Source: GCA-003244245 sp049673305 (GTDB lineage Bacteria > Actinomycetota > Actinomycetes > Mycobacteriales > Pseudonocardiaceae). Taken from it: 21,276 bases of DNA. A program made the translations under genes and the position numbers. Positions within the stretch are counted from its first letter, which is position 1. Each line of letters begins with the position of its first letter. The stretch lies in the NCBI GenBank assembly GCA_049673305.1, contig JBATXM010000022.1:1-21276 (forward strand), read 5' to 3'. The notes below the pieces were generated by a model that made no database searches, was not told the DNA's origin, and was given only the letters and a program-made list of their open reading frames with translations. Shown one piece after another: positions 1-7,672 of the stretch.

Positions 1-24
1 GAGGCAACGATCGAGGAACCCCCG

Positions 25-342
25 GTGAGCGCCAACACCACGGTGAGCAGCTCCGACGACGAGGCACGCCCAGGAAGCGGACAGACCGCCGGGGTGCCCC
101 CGGTGATCGGCCACGCATGGGCGTCCATGGCGACTGACCCGACCGAGACTGAACCGTGCCCCGGGTCGTCGTCACAGCAGCCGTATTTGGATCGCCTCAC
201 TGCGGCGGTCGAGCGGCTCACCGCTGCGCGTTCCCTCTCGCGGCAGCTCCACGCACTGGCCGAGGAGGCACCGATGATCACCAACGAGCAGCTGGCCGAC
301 CAGTTGCTCGCGTTGGCCAACCGGGCGCGGGCGCTGCCGTGA
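25..342 (+). CDS. Hypothetical protein, about 105 aa, possibly continuing upstream of the window
   Basis: I do not recognise this protein. The frame shows G/C-rich third codon positions typical of a real gene here. The N-terminal half is Ser/Thr/Asp/Gly/Pro-rich and probably disordered. The C-terminal half, from about residue 53, looks helical, with heptad-like Leu/Ala spacing (YLDRLTAAVERLTAARSL) and a final LADQLLALANRARALP segment. The GTG at 25 has a purine-rich stretch (cgaggaa) 6-8 bases upstream. The frame is open back to base 1, so the true start may lie outside the window. There are no membrane segments or cysteine motifs. It converges with thiD, with only about 95 bases between the stops. 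No function is proposed. Confidence 0.55.
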   Translation: MSANTTVSSSDDEARPGSGQTAGVPPVIGHAWASMATDPTETEPCPGSSSQQPYLDRLTAAVERLTAARSLSRQLHALAEEAPMITNEQLADQLLALANRARALP

Positions 343-437
343 CGCCCACCGTCCTCGTCCGCTTCCCCCTGAATCACCTCGTCTGGTATGACGCCATGAA
401 ACTCCAGGTCAGCCCACCGGGCCCGTCACATGGATCC

Positions 438-1268
438 TTATGCACCTTCCCAGGGGCGGACGCGCCAGAATGGGGAGACTGGGCCCGTCCCGGCGCCGAG
501 TGGGTATGCGTGGGCGATGGCGTGGGCGATGTAGCGCTTGCCGTACCTGACCGCTTCGGCAACTGCAGTGCTGCGGGCCAGCGCCGAGGTGATCGCCGCG
601 GCCAGAGTGTCCCCGCTCCCGTGGGTATGCGGGGTGGTGAGCCGGGGACCGGTGAATTCGGTGAACTCGCGGCCGTCGTAGAGCAGATCCACGCATTGCG
701 GTTCGTCGTGCAGGTGCCCGCCCTTGACCAGGACCCACTGGGGACCTTGCGCGTGCAGCGCACGGGCCGCATCGTAGAGCTGCGCGGGGGAGTTGACGTC
801 CATCCCGACAAGCAGCCGTACCTCGTCCAGGTTGGGCGTGATGAGGGTGGCCCGGGGGAGCAGCTCCGAGCGCAGCACGGCCAGCGCGTCCTCGGCCAGT
901 AGCGAGTCGCCGTGCATCGAGGCGGCCACCGGGTCGACCACCAGCGGTACCCTGCGGTGGCGACCGATGCCGACCTCGTCACACACCCCAGCCACCGCGC
1001 GAATGATCGCCGCGCTGGCCAGCATGCCGGTCTTGGCGGCGGCCACCCCGATGTCGGTCGCCACTGCCCGGACCTGGTCGGCCACCGTGCGCGGGGGGAT
1101 CTCCACGACGGCGGTGACGCCCAGCGAGTTCTGCACCGTCACCGCCGTGACCGCGACGCAGCCGTGCACGCCGCAGGTGGTGAACGTGCGCAGGTCGGCC
1201 TGCAGACCCGCCCCACCCCCGGAGTCCGAGCCGGCAATGGTCAGTGCTACCGGAGGACCAGCGCTCAC
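438..1268 (-). CDS. thiD: Hydroxymethylpyrimidine/phosphomethylpyrimidine kinase
   Basis: ThiD phosphorylates 4-amino-5-hydroxymethyl-2-methylpyrimidine (HMP) and then HMP-phosphate to give HMP-PP for thiamine phosphate synthesis in the cytoplasm. The 276-aa length matches the ribokinase-like ThiD family. Visible signatures are the N-terminal substrate and glycine-rich stretch AGSDSGGGAGLQAD (about residues 12-25), TAVTVQNSLGV (about 41-51), the mid-protein LVVDPVAAS segment, and the C-terminal anion hole HTHGSGDTLAAAI. At that loop many ThiD proteins have G-T-G-C; here it is G-S-G-D, as in other ribokinase-superfamily kinases. The GTG start overlaps the thiC stop by four bases (GTGA), so the two genes are translationally coupled and share the TPP riboswitch upstream of thiC. 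PdxK-type activity is an alternative, but the thiC linkage favours ThiD. Confidence 0.93.
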   Translation of the reverse strand: MSAGPPVALTIAGSDSGGGAGLQADLRTFTTCGVHGCVAVTAVTVQNSLGVTAVVEIPPRTVADQVRAVATDIGVAAAKTGMLASAAIIRAVAGVCDEVGIGRHRRVPLVVDPVAASMHGDSLLAEDALAVLRSELLPRATLITPNLDEVRLLVGMDVNSPAQLYDAARALHAQGPQWVLVKGGHLHDEPQCVDLLYDGREFTEFTGPRLTTPHTHGSGDTLAAAITSALARSTAVAEAVRYGKRYIAHAIAHAYPLGAGTGPVSPFWRVRPWEGA

Positions 1269-2953
1269 GCCCCGGGCACTGGCAGGTACAGCTGCTTGCC
1301 GGTTGCGGTGAACTCGTCGGACTTCTCCTTCATGCCTGCCTCGAGGGCCTCCACGTCAGAGAGCCCGTGCTCCTGCGCGTAGGCCCGGACATCGGCGGAA
1401 ATGCGCATCGAGCAGAACTTGGGCCCGCACATCGAGCAGAAATGCGCGGCCTTCGCCGCCGGGGCTGGCAACGTCTCATCGTGGTAGGACCGCGCGGTGT
1501 CCGGATCGAGTGCCAGCGCGAACTGGTCGTGCCAGCGGAATTCGAACCGGGCCCTCGACAGCGCGTCATCCCAGGCTTGGGCACCCGGATGGCCCTTGGC
1601 CAGGTCGGCGCTGTGTGCGGCGATCTTGTAGGTGATCACACCGGTCTTCACGTCGTCGCGGTTGGGCAGGCCGAGGTGCTCCTTGGGCGTGACGTAGCAG
1701 AGCATCGCGGTGCCCGCCTGCGCGATCATCGCCGCGCCGATCGCCGAGGTGATGTGGTCATAGGCCGGCGCGATGTCCGTCGCCAGTGGACCCAGGGTGT
1801 AGAACGGCGCCTCGTCGCACCATTCCTCCTCCAGACGCACATTTTCGACGATCTTGTGCATCGGCACGTGCCCAGGACCCTCGATCATCACCTGCACGTC
1901 GTAACGTCGGGCGATCTGGGTCAGCTCCCCGAGTGTCTTGAGCTCGGCGAGCTGTGCGGTGTCGTTGGCGTCGGCGATACAGCCGGGGCGCAGGCCATCG
2001 CCGAGGGAAAATGTGACGTCGTAGTGGCGCAGGATCTCGCACAGCTCGGCGAAGTTCTCATAGAGGAACGACTCGCGGTGGTGCGCCAGGCACCAGGCCG
2101 CCATGATCGACCCGCCACGAGAGACGATGCCAGTCACCCGGGCGGCGGTCAACGGCACGTAGCGCAGCAACACCCCGGCATGCACCGTCATGTAGTCGAC
2201 GCCCTGCTCGCACTGCTCGATCACGGTGTCCCGGTAGATCTCCCAGGTCAGCGCCGCCGGGTCAGCGCCGCACCGCTCCATCGCCTGGTAGATCGGCACG
2301 GTGCCGACCGGGACGGGGCAGTTGCGCAGCAGCCACTCCCGGGTCTCGTGGATCTGCGGGCCGGTGGACAGGTCCATGATCGTGTCAGCGCCCCACCGGG
2401 TAGCCCACACCATCTTGTCCACCTCCTCCTCGATCGAGGAGGTGACCGCCGAGTTGCCGATGTTAGCGTTGATCTTCACCAGGAATTTCTTCCCGATAAT
2501 CATTGGCTCGGATTCGGGGTGCCGGTGATTGGCCGGGATCACCGCGCGGCCACGCGCCACCTCGGTGCGCACCAGTTCGACATCGACATTCTCGCGGGCC
2601 GCGATGAACTCCATTTCCCGCGTGACGATGCCGGCCCGGGCCCAGGCGAGCTGAGTGGCTGCGCCCCCCACCGGCTGGCGCTGGGCGGTCCAGCCCGCGC
2701 GCAACGGGGGAAGTCCCTTACGGACGTCGATGGTGGCCTCCGGGTCGGTGAAGGGACCCGAGGTGTCGTAGAGGTCCAGGTGCTCCCCGTTGGTCAGGTC
2801 CACCCGGCGGGCGGGCACTCGCAGCCCGGCACTTACCTCGCGATAGACCTTCCGCGACCCGGCGATCGGCCCAGTGGTCACCGTGGGCTCGGCGGTGTGG
2901 CCGCGCAGCCGGTTTGTCGGCCTGTTGTCCGGCCTGTTGGACAACTCTGTCAT
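1265..2953 (-). CDS. thiC: Phosphomethylpyrimidine synthase ThiC
   Basis: ThiC is a radical-SAM enzyme that rearranges 5-aminoimidazole ribotide into HMP-phosphate, the first committed step of the thiamine pyrimidine branch. The 562-aa protein carries the diagnostic C-terminal Fe-S motif CSMCGPKFC (Cys506, Cys509, Cys514). It also has the conserved blocks VMIEGPGHVPMHK, ISRGG-like VSRGGSIMAAWC, and GADTIMDLSTG. The ATG at 2953 follows the purine-rich GGAAGG that forms the 3' end of the TPP riboswitch, so ligand binding can hide the ribosome binding site. thiD follows with a 4-base overlap. The gene is intact, of family-typical length and of host-like composition. Confidence 0.97.
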   Translation of the reverse strand: MTELSNRPDNRPTNRLRGHTAEPTVTTGPIAGSRKVYREVSAGLRVPARRVDLTNGEHLDLYDTSGPFTDPEATIDVRKGLPPLRAGWTAQRQPVGGAATQLAWARAGIVTREMEFIAARENVDVELVRTEVARGRAVIPANHRHPESEPMIIGKKFLVKINANIGNSAVTSSIEEEVDKMVWATRWGADTIMDLSTGPQIHETREWLLRNCPVPVGTVPIYQAMERCGADPAALTWEIYRDTVIEQCEQGVDYMTVHAGVLLRYVPLTAARVTGIVSRGGSIMAAWCLAHHRESFLYENFAELCEILRHYDVTFSLGDGLRPGCIADANDTAQLAELKTLGELTQIARRYDVQVMIEGPGHVPMHKIVENVRLEEEWCDEAPFYTLGPLATDIAPAYDHITSAIGAAMIAQAGTAMLCYVTPKEHLGLPNRDDVKTGVITYKIAAHSADLAKGHPGAQAWDDALSRARFEFRWHDQFALALDPDTARSYHDETLPAPAAKAAHFCSMCGPKFCSMRISADVRAYAQEHGLSDVEALEAGMKEKSDEFTATGKQLYLPVPGA

Positions 2954-2957
2954 GGAT

Positions 2958-3057
2958 CAGCCTTCCTACGCCGGCATTACCCGGACAGGTTCTGCGGTCG
3001 ACAGCCCCGGGTAGCAAGCCCAGCTGCCCTCTCAGCCCGCTGCGGTGCGAGCTCCCG
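2958..3057 (-). promoter_or_regulatory. TPP (THI-box) riboswitch controlling thiC-thiD
   Basis: Read on the minus strand, the leader contains the conserved THI-box blocks in order: a closing GGGAGCTCGCACC strand, the CTGAGAGGG pyrimidine-sensor core, the CCGCAGAACCTG block, and the CCGGGTAATGCCGGCGTAGG block running into GGAAGG. These are the TPP-binding J3-2 and pyrophosphate-sensing helices. The element ends about 5 bases before the thiC ATG and its 3' strand overlaps the Shine-Dalgarno sequence. Control at translation initiation is therefore likely, as in other actinobacterial TPP switches. I see no U-tract terminator between it and thiC. Confidence 0.95.
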
Positions 3058-3198
3058 CGCGCTCATGTGGTCAATTGACCTGCCCGACCGTAGCGCTATC
3101 GAGCGCGAGTCCGCAAAAGGTGGCGTGGGTGACGGTTGGTCGCGATACCGCTAGTATTCGGGTAGTCGCCTACGGTGACAACTATCCATGGGGGCACC

Positions 3199-4479
3199 AT
3201 GTACGACATTTCCGGCATTTCCCCTCGCCGTGTCGCCGTGGTTGGTCAGGGTTACGTGGGCCTGCCGGTAGCAATTCGGGCTGTGGAGGTCGGTTTCGAC
3301 GTCGTTGGTTTCGACCTCGACAAGCCCCGTATCGATTGCCTCCGCAAAGCGGAGACATTTATCGACGATGTCACCAACAGTGATCTTGCGACAGCGATGG
3401 GAACCGGACGATACCTGCCTACCGACGACCCAGCAGCGTTGGCCGGCTTCGACGTCGCGGTCGTCTGCGTACCCACTCCTCTGCGTGACGGCGCCCCCGA
3501 CCTGAGCTACGTCGAGGATGCCGCCGGCATCATCGCGCCGCACATCACCCCTGGATGCTGCGTCATCCTCGAGTCCACGAGCTATCCTGGCACCACCGAG
3601 GAGATCTTCATCCCGATCTTGGAGGCCGGTTCGGGGCTGCCTGCGGGGGCGCAATTCTGCGTTGGCTACAGCCCTGAGCGCATCGACCCGGGAAACGAGA
3701 TCTGGCGATTCCATAACACTCCTAAGATCATTGCTGGCGTGAACAAAGCCTCCCTGCAGGCCTTGCAGGACTTTTATGGCCGGCTCGTCGAGCGAACCGT
3801 GCCGGTGTCGGGGCCTCGGGAAGCTGAGCTTGCCAAGCTGCTCGAGAACACTTTCCGCCACGTCAATATCGCCCTGGTCAACGAGCTCGCGATGTACTGT
3901 CACGGCCTCGGGCTCGACGTGTGGTCGGTGATCGACGCAGCCGCCACGAAGCCCTTCGGATTCATGCGGTTCACGCCGGGGCCAGGGGTCGGCGGGCATT
4001 GCCTGCCGATCGATCCCTCATATCTGTCCTGGCAGGTGCGACGGTCCCTGGGCCAGGCTTTCCGTTTCGTCGATATCGCCAACGATGTCAACGAGCACAT
4101 GCCCGACTACGTGGTGTCCCGGGTGGTCACCCATCTCAACCAGCAGCGTAAGTCCGTCAACGGGAGCAGCATCCTGCTGGTGGGGCTGGCCTACAAGCGG
4201 AACTCGCGGGACACCAGGCAGTCACCGGCGATCGCAGTCGCCAAGAAACTCGACGATCTCGGGGCCGATCTCCGAGCGATCGACCCGCTCATCACCGCTG
4301 AGGAGATCCCGGATTTCATCCGCCTGGTGCCCTGCGAGTCGTGTCAGGTTACCGGCGCCGATCTGATCATCGTGCTCGCTGATCACGACGCGATCGAGTG
4401 GGAGCTGTTCGAGCAACACGCCGAACGGGTCCTGGACACCCGCAACCGGCTACGTTCCCGATCCGCCGCGCGGTTGTAG
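3199..4479 (+). CDS. Nucleotide-sugar dehydrogenase of the UDP-GlcNAc/UDP-ManNAc 6-dehydrogenase type
   Basis: The enzyme should oxidise C6 of a UDP-hexosamine (UDP-GlcNAc or UDP-ManNAc) to the uronic acid with two NAD+, supplying precursors for a surface polysaccharide. Visible features are the N-terminal Rossmann loop GQGYVGLP, the ESTSYPGTTEE and GYSPERIDPGN blocks typical of the WecC/WbpA/TviB subgroup, the central helix KLLENTFRHVNIALVNELA, and the catalytic Cys in GGHCLPIDPSYL (Cys268 from this start). The C-terminal UDP-binding domain is present (GLAYKRNSRDTRQSPA). I chose ATG 3199 because GGGG lies 7 bases upstream and the protein then begins just before the Rossmann strand; a GTG at 3175 would add eight residues. 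A TAGTAT near 3152 could be a -10 element. The sialic-acid-type genes 3 kb downstream suggest shared nucleotide-sugar metabolism, but they are separated by the NACHT gene. Confidence 0.9.
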   Translation: MYDISGISPRRVAVVGQGYVGLPVAIRAVEVGFDVVGFDLDKPRIDCLRKAETFIDDVTNSDLATAMGTGRYLPTDDPAALAGFDVAVVCVPTPLRDGAPDLSYVEDAAGIIAPHITPGCCVILESTSYPGTTEEIFIPILEAGSGLPAGAQFCVGYSPERIDPGNEIWRFHNTPKIIAGVNKASLQALQDFYGRLVERTVPVSGPREAELAKLLENTFRHVNIALVNELAMYCHGLGLDVWSVIDAAATKPFGFMRFTPGPGVGGHCLPIDPSYLSWQVRRSLGQAFRFVDIANDVNEHMPDYVVSRVVTHLNQQRKSVNGSSILLVGLAYKRNSRDTRQSPAIAVAKKLDDLGADLRAIDPLITAEEIPDFIRLVPCESCQVTGADLIIVLADHDAIEWELFEQHAERVLDTRNRLRSRSAARL

Positions 4480-4550
4480 GCTAGCCACTGGCTGTCCTGC
4501 AGCACGATCTCCACCGGCCAGCGCCGCGCTCGCCGTCCAGATACCGCGAA

Positions 4551-6869
4551 TCATGGGACTTGTGGCGAGTCGGCCGAGGCTAGCCGATCTTGAAGCTGGG
4601 CGTGACGGAACTGATACACCTGACCGACAGTGCGTAAAACGTCACGCTTACGGGCATCTTCAAGAAACCGCAACAAACGCACAGGAGCTTCACCCCGACG
4701 CCACAGTTGCGCGCTCGCAAGAGTGACCTGCCACGTTGCCGGAAACACCAACCCCACCGCGAGCCCGAGCGCGATTCCAGCCACACTCCAGCTCACTATT
4801 AGAGCCGTGTGCCCAACCAAGACTGATTGTCCGATGCCGTATGCGAGGGCGACCACAAGCCCGACTACGAGCCCGAACTGGTGATTCCGACGCCACGAAG
4901 AGAGAGGATCGATTGGACTCGTAGCCTTTGTTGAAGGCCGCCCAAGTCCGAGCATGAGCCCGAGTGCGAGGCAAACTACAACCCCAATCACAGGTCCGTT
5001 GCTAAGCCTGTTCCTGTTTACGATCGCATACATGAGCCCAACTGCGAGACCGACCGCAAGAATTATGGGGATATCAATCTTTTTCCACTGTAGTTGACTC
5101 AAATGTCGAGGAGGTCTTTCGCCGAAAGTACCTACGAGCGTACACATAGACCCGGTCGTGAGCCCAACCACGAGCCCAACCATGAGCCCGTACACGAGCC
5201 CATTCGCGAATCCATTTACGAACCCACCCGCCAGCCCGAAGGTAAACCCGTACACGAGCCCGGCCATGGGATTCGCGCGGGTGTCAGTCGCGTTTCTGCG
5301 TAGCCAACTCAAATACCGAGGAGGTCTTTCGCCGAAGGCACCCATGAACCCGATGACAAGCCCGATCGTGAGCGCGATCCCGAACTTGCCCACCAGTGTT
5401 CCAGTGAGCCCGTTTGCTAACTCGATCGTGACTGCGAGCCCGAGTTTGCTTACCAGCGCCCTAGTGAGCCCGACTCCCGCACCGATCACAAGCTCGACCA
5501 CAAGCCCGCACGCAAGTGCGGTAGCGAGGACACGGGGCCAGGAAGGGACCCAATGCGGGATCTGCCACCAGGCCAGCTCTCGGGTCCCCTCGGCGTTCAT
5601 GCGGCGTGCTAAATGCTTCAGCCAGGATCGAGCCTGGTCCAGGGTGTACGCCGGAGGCCGATCGCCTAGGCTGTGGGCGTAGGCGGCAGGCAGCACCTGG
5701 TCGAGGAGATGATTTTCCAGGGCCTCACGGCTGGCGAAGCGTTGACCGTCGGTGAGTTCGTCAACCGGATCGCTGGGACGGTAGGTGCTGCTGACCAGGG
5801 TCACCATCAGAGGGGTCTGCAATGCCTGCGCAAGAGCACCATCGGGGTGGTGACGCAGATGTTCGAGCAGGCGCTGCCAAGGTAGGGGGGCCGGGTCAGT
5901 CTGGGTACTGGCCAGATATCTCGCCGCCTGCCTAGCCTCGACCGGACACAGTTCCAGCGCAGCCGCGCCCCGCAGATGACCCTCGCCGACTGCGGCCATC
6001 ATCTCCTGGTTGCGGGTGAGCACGACGAGTCGGAAGGTGGCCTGCTTATCCAGTGCGCGTAACGCCACCGGACGCAGCTTCTCGGGCATCTCATCTAATC
6101 CATCAAGGATCACGGCGATGCGGTGGCCGTTGATCAGGGATGCCGCAGCATTCCGGCCGTATTCCCGGGCCCGCAACAACTCATAGTCTTCGGTGAGCCG
6201 GCGCGCCAACCAGTCAGCTAAGCGCTCATTGTACGGATCCCAGCCGTGCACAGGGAGCAACACCGGTACCGGCACCTTGGCCCGCTTCTCGGCTGTCTCG
6301 AAGGTTTTCCGGTGGGTCAGCGCGTCGAGAAGCAGGCGGATTGCCGCACCGCTTTTGCCCGCACCTGGCGCCCCGAGGATCACCAACCGCCTGGAGTCCA
6401 GCCCGCCGTATACGCCATGAAGATCTTTTATTGTGCCAGACCGCAGCTTCGTCGCCGTGATCGTCTCCATCCCGGGCACCGGTGCGAACCGGGCTCCACC
6501 GGTCCTTCCCGCAGCTGCCTCTACCGGGCCGGTGACCTCCCGTCGCGACCACTCCCACCGCACGGGAATCGGCGCCGGGAACATCAACCCGCGTTCCGTA
6601 GCGGCCTTTTCCCACTGTTGACGCAGTTGTTCTGCCAACTCGTCTGCCGCGCGTTCCACCTGCGAGCGCGAAGCCTGAGCTGGTCGCCGCAACTTCCACA
6701 GCCACAGACCAACAGCCGTCGCGGGGGTTGCTAGGTTCACGAGTGTCGTGACCAGCTTGCTGGCCAAGTCCTGATTGGGAGCACGGAGAACGTATTCCGT
6801 GACCGCAAGGGTGACCGCAACGAGCAGCACCAGCCCCATCCACGACCTGGTGCGTCGCCCGACCTCCAC
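4551..6869 (-). CDS. NACHT-domain NTPase with N-terminal membrane anchor and glycine-periodic multi-pass membrane C-terminus
   Basis: This 772-aa STAND-type NTPase has two N-terminal hydrophobic segments (about 11-28 and 38-59) and a helical linker (about 66-95). Its NACHT core has Walker A GAPGAGKSG (166-174), Walker B VILDGLDEM (253-261) and a sensor-like LVVLTRNQEM. From about residue 430 to 720 there are many membrane segments with glycine every fourth residue (GLVYGLMVGLVVGL), and the motif FGERPPR-x-LS occurs twice. A short cytoplasmic tail follows (LRFLEDARKRDVLRTVGQVYQFRHAQLQDRLA). NACHT proteins are NLR relatives, and some bacterial ones are anti-phage sensors; here the membrane domain would be the effector or sensor, which is inference. 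The start is GTG 6869 with no clear Shine-Dalgarno; GTG/ATG alternatives lie within 30 bases. It stands alone, convergent with the dehydrogenase gene. Confidence 0.85.
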   Translation of the reverse strand: MEVGRRTRSWMGLVLLVAVTLAVTEYVLRAPNQDLASKLVTTLVNLATPATAVGLWLWKLRRPAQASRSQVERAADELAEQLRQQWEKAATERGLMFPAPIPVRWEWSRREVTGPVEAAAGRTGGARFAPVPGMETITATKLRSGTIKDLHGVYGGLDSRRLVILGAPGAGKSGAAIRLLLDALTHRKTFETAEKRAKVPVPVLLPVHGWDPYNERLADWLARRLTEDYELLRAREYGRNAAASLINGHRIAVILDGLDEMPEKLRPVALRALDKQATFRLVVLTRNQEMMAAVGEGHLRGAAALELCPVEARQAARYLASTQTDPAPLPWQRLLEHLRHHPDGALAQALQTPLMVTLVSSTYRPSDPVDELTDGQRFASREALENHLLDQVLPAAYAHSLGDRPPAYTLDQARSWLKHLARRMNAEGTRELAWWQIPHWVPSWPRVLATALACGLVVELVIGAGVGLTRALVSKLGLAVTIELANGLTGTLVGKFGIALTIGLVIGFMGAFGERPPRYLSWLRRNATDTRANPMAGLVYGFTFGLAGGFVNGFANGLVYGLMVGLVVGLTTGSMCTLVGTFGERPPRHLSQLQWKKIDIPIILAVGLAVGLMYAIVNRNRLSNGPVIGVVVCLALGLMLGLGRPSTKATSPIDPLSSWRRNHQFGLVVGLVVALAYGIGQSVLVGHTALIVSWSVAGIALGLAVGLVFPATWQVTLASAQLWRRGEAPVRLLRFLEDARKRDVLRTVGQVYQFRHAQLQDRLASADSPQVP
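5157..5266 (-). repeat. Degenerate 12-bp coding repeat inside the NACHT gene, about 9 units
   Basis: On the plus strand the unit reads roughly cacgagcccnnn, repeated head to tail about nine times without a break in phase. On the coding (minus) strand it encodes a 4-residue period G-[LF]-[VA]-x that builds glycine-zipper-like membrane helices. The period is a multiple of three, so gain or loss of units keeps the frame. Similar but weaker 12-bp periodicity occurs around 5340-5500 and 4740-4990 in the same gene. Confidence 0.75.
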
Positions 6870-7274
6870 GATTAACAGTCTGCCATCATGCGGTGACGAT
6901 CAGTGGTGCCCTGGCACTCCCTCGCCCCATGGCACTCAGTTAAGGAACTGACCTGGGAGAACAGTGTTGTTGGCGGCGGCGGAACAGCGTGCAGCGGCAC
7001 ATGCTGGGCACCCCTCATGGTGGGGTACTGCCCGGGTACCCCACCATGAGGGTGCGGTGTCGTCGGCCGGCCACATTCGCCTGTGATCGGCTGAGTGCGC
7101 GGCGGCATCTGTGGCGTCAAGCAGGTGGCCATCACCACATACTCGCTAGGTTCCCCGCCCCTCACTTCATGCCATTGCCCCCTCGTCTACTGCATCATCA
7201 GCCTCGCCCCAGGCAATGGCGACCATCCGCGACATCCTCATCGCCGCGTTCTGGTGCCGAAGTAAGATGATCGT
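6870..7274. other. Gene-free spacer upstream of the NACHT gene
   Basis: About 400 bases without a convincing gene. Open frames here have no Shine-Dalgarno or family resemblance and a composition unlike coding DNA. It must contain the promoter of the minus-strand NACHT gene and of the plus-strand antitoxin remnant, but I cannot point to clear -35/-10 hexamers. Its one distinct element is the inverted repeat at 7012-7052. Confidence 0.5.
7012..7052. repeat. Perfect 17-bp inverted repeat with 7-base loop
   Basis: The left arm ccctcatggtggggtac (7012-7028) is perfectly complementary to 7036-7052, with loop tgcccgg. With one bulged C (7011) the stem extends three more pairs. There is no following T-tract on either strand, so it is not a typical intrinsic terminator. 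It lies about 140 bases upstream of the NACHT start on the minus strand. It could be an operator, a REP-like element, or a mobile-element scar. Confidence 0.85.
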
Positions 7275-7492
7275 ATGACAGCGGCCCGGATCACTGTCAC
7301 GATCCCCCCGATCAGCTCGCCCGGGATGCCCGTCAAGCCGTCGATGATGGCAAGGCGGAGTCGGTCAGCGCGTATGTCGCTGCGGCGCTGCGCCACTATG
7401 GGCGGTCGGTGACCCTTCGTGAGCTGCTCGACCAGTGGTGGGTAGCCGACCCGCAAGGCCCGCCTTCCGAGGCGGAGCGCGCGGCGGCCTAG
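7275..7492 (+). pseudogene. VapB-like ribbon-helix-helix antitoxin, frameshifted
   Basis: From ATG 7275 the frame reads MTAARITVTIP and then loses sense at a run of six C (7303-7308). Shifting frame at that run restores an antitoxin-like sequence to the TAG at 7490: DQLARDARQAVDDGKAESVS, then AYVAAALRHYGRSVTLRELL. The N-terminal beta strand (ITVTIP), the following helices with the G-K-A-E-S-V-S turn, and the adjacent PIN-domain remnant fit VapB or CopG-type antitoxins. Either four or seven C would give an intact frame (TIPDQL or TIPPDQL). A sequencing error in the homopolymer cannot be excluded, but the truncated toxin next to it supports real decay. Confidence 0.75.
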
Positions 7493-7512
7493 GCGAAGCT
7501 TGGTCTTTCGCG

Positions 7513-7672
7513 GTGACCAGGCCAACCGGACTGACTCTGGATGCCGGTGCACTGATCGCCGTGGAACGTGGTGACCGGCGGTTGCGGGTGCTGCTCGACG
7601 AGACGGAGCGGGTTGGCTGGCCGATTGTGGTGCCGGTCGGGCCGCTGGCGCAGGTGGGTGTACCGGCACCGG
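7513..7672 (+). pseudogene. VapC-like PIN-domain toxin, truncated after about 50 residues
   Basis: From GTG 7513 the translation begins VTRPTGLTLDAGALIAVERG and continues DRRLRVLLDETERVGWPIVV, then PVGPLAQV. This is the N-terminal third of a PIN ribonuclease, including the first catalytic Asp (LDAGALIA). After LAQV the frame runs antisense into the 3' end of neuC and no longer resembles a PIN domain. The remaining catalytic acidic residues and the C-terminal helices are missing, so the toxin must be inactive. It follows the antitoxin remnant by 20 bases, the normal order for a vapBC operon. The truncation point near 7660 marks a deletion or insertion junction. Confidence 0.75.

Noticed and set aside
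156..902. Plus-strand open frame over the thiD 3' end
   Set aside because: Overlaps both the 25-342 gene and thiD in other frames and has no recognisable domain.
1244..3154. 636-codon plus-strand open frame
   Set aside because: It is exactly antisense to thiC with its Fe-S motif and riboswitch, has low-complexity His/Arg/Gly-rich translation and no family resemblance. It is a high-GC shadow frame.
4486..4510. Short identity between the spacer after the dehydrogenase gene and part of neuB (ctggctgtcctgcag)
   Set aside because: Only about 15 bases match, the translated context differs, and no flanking similarity continues. It is most likely chance.
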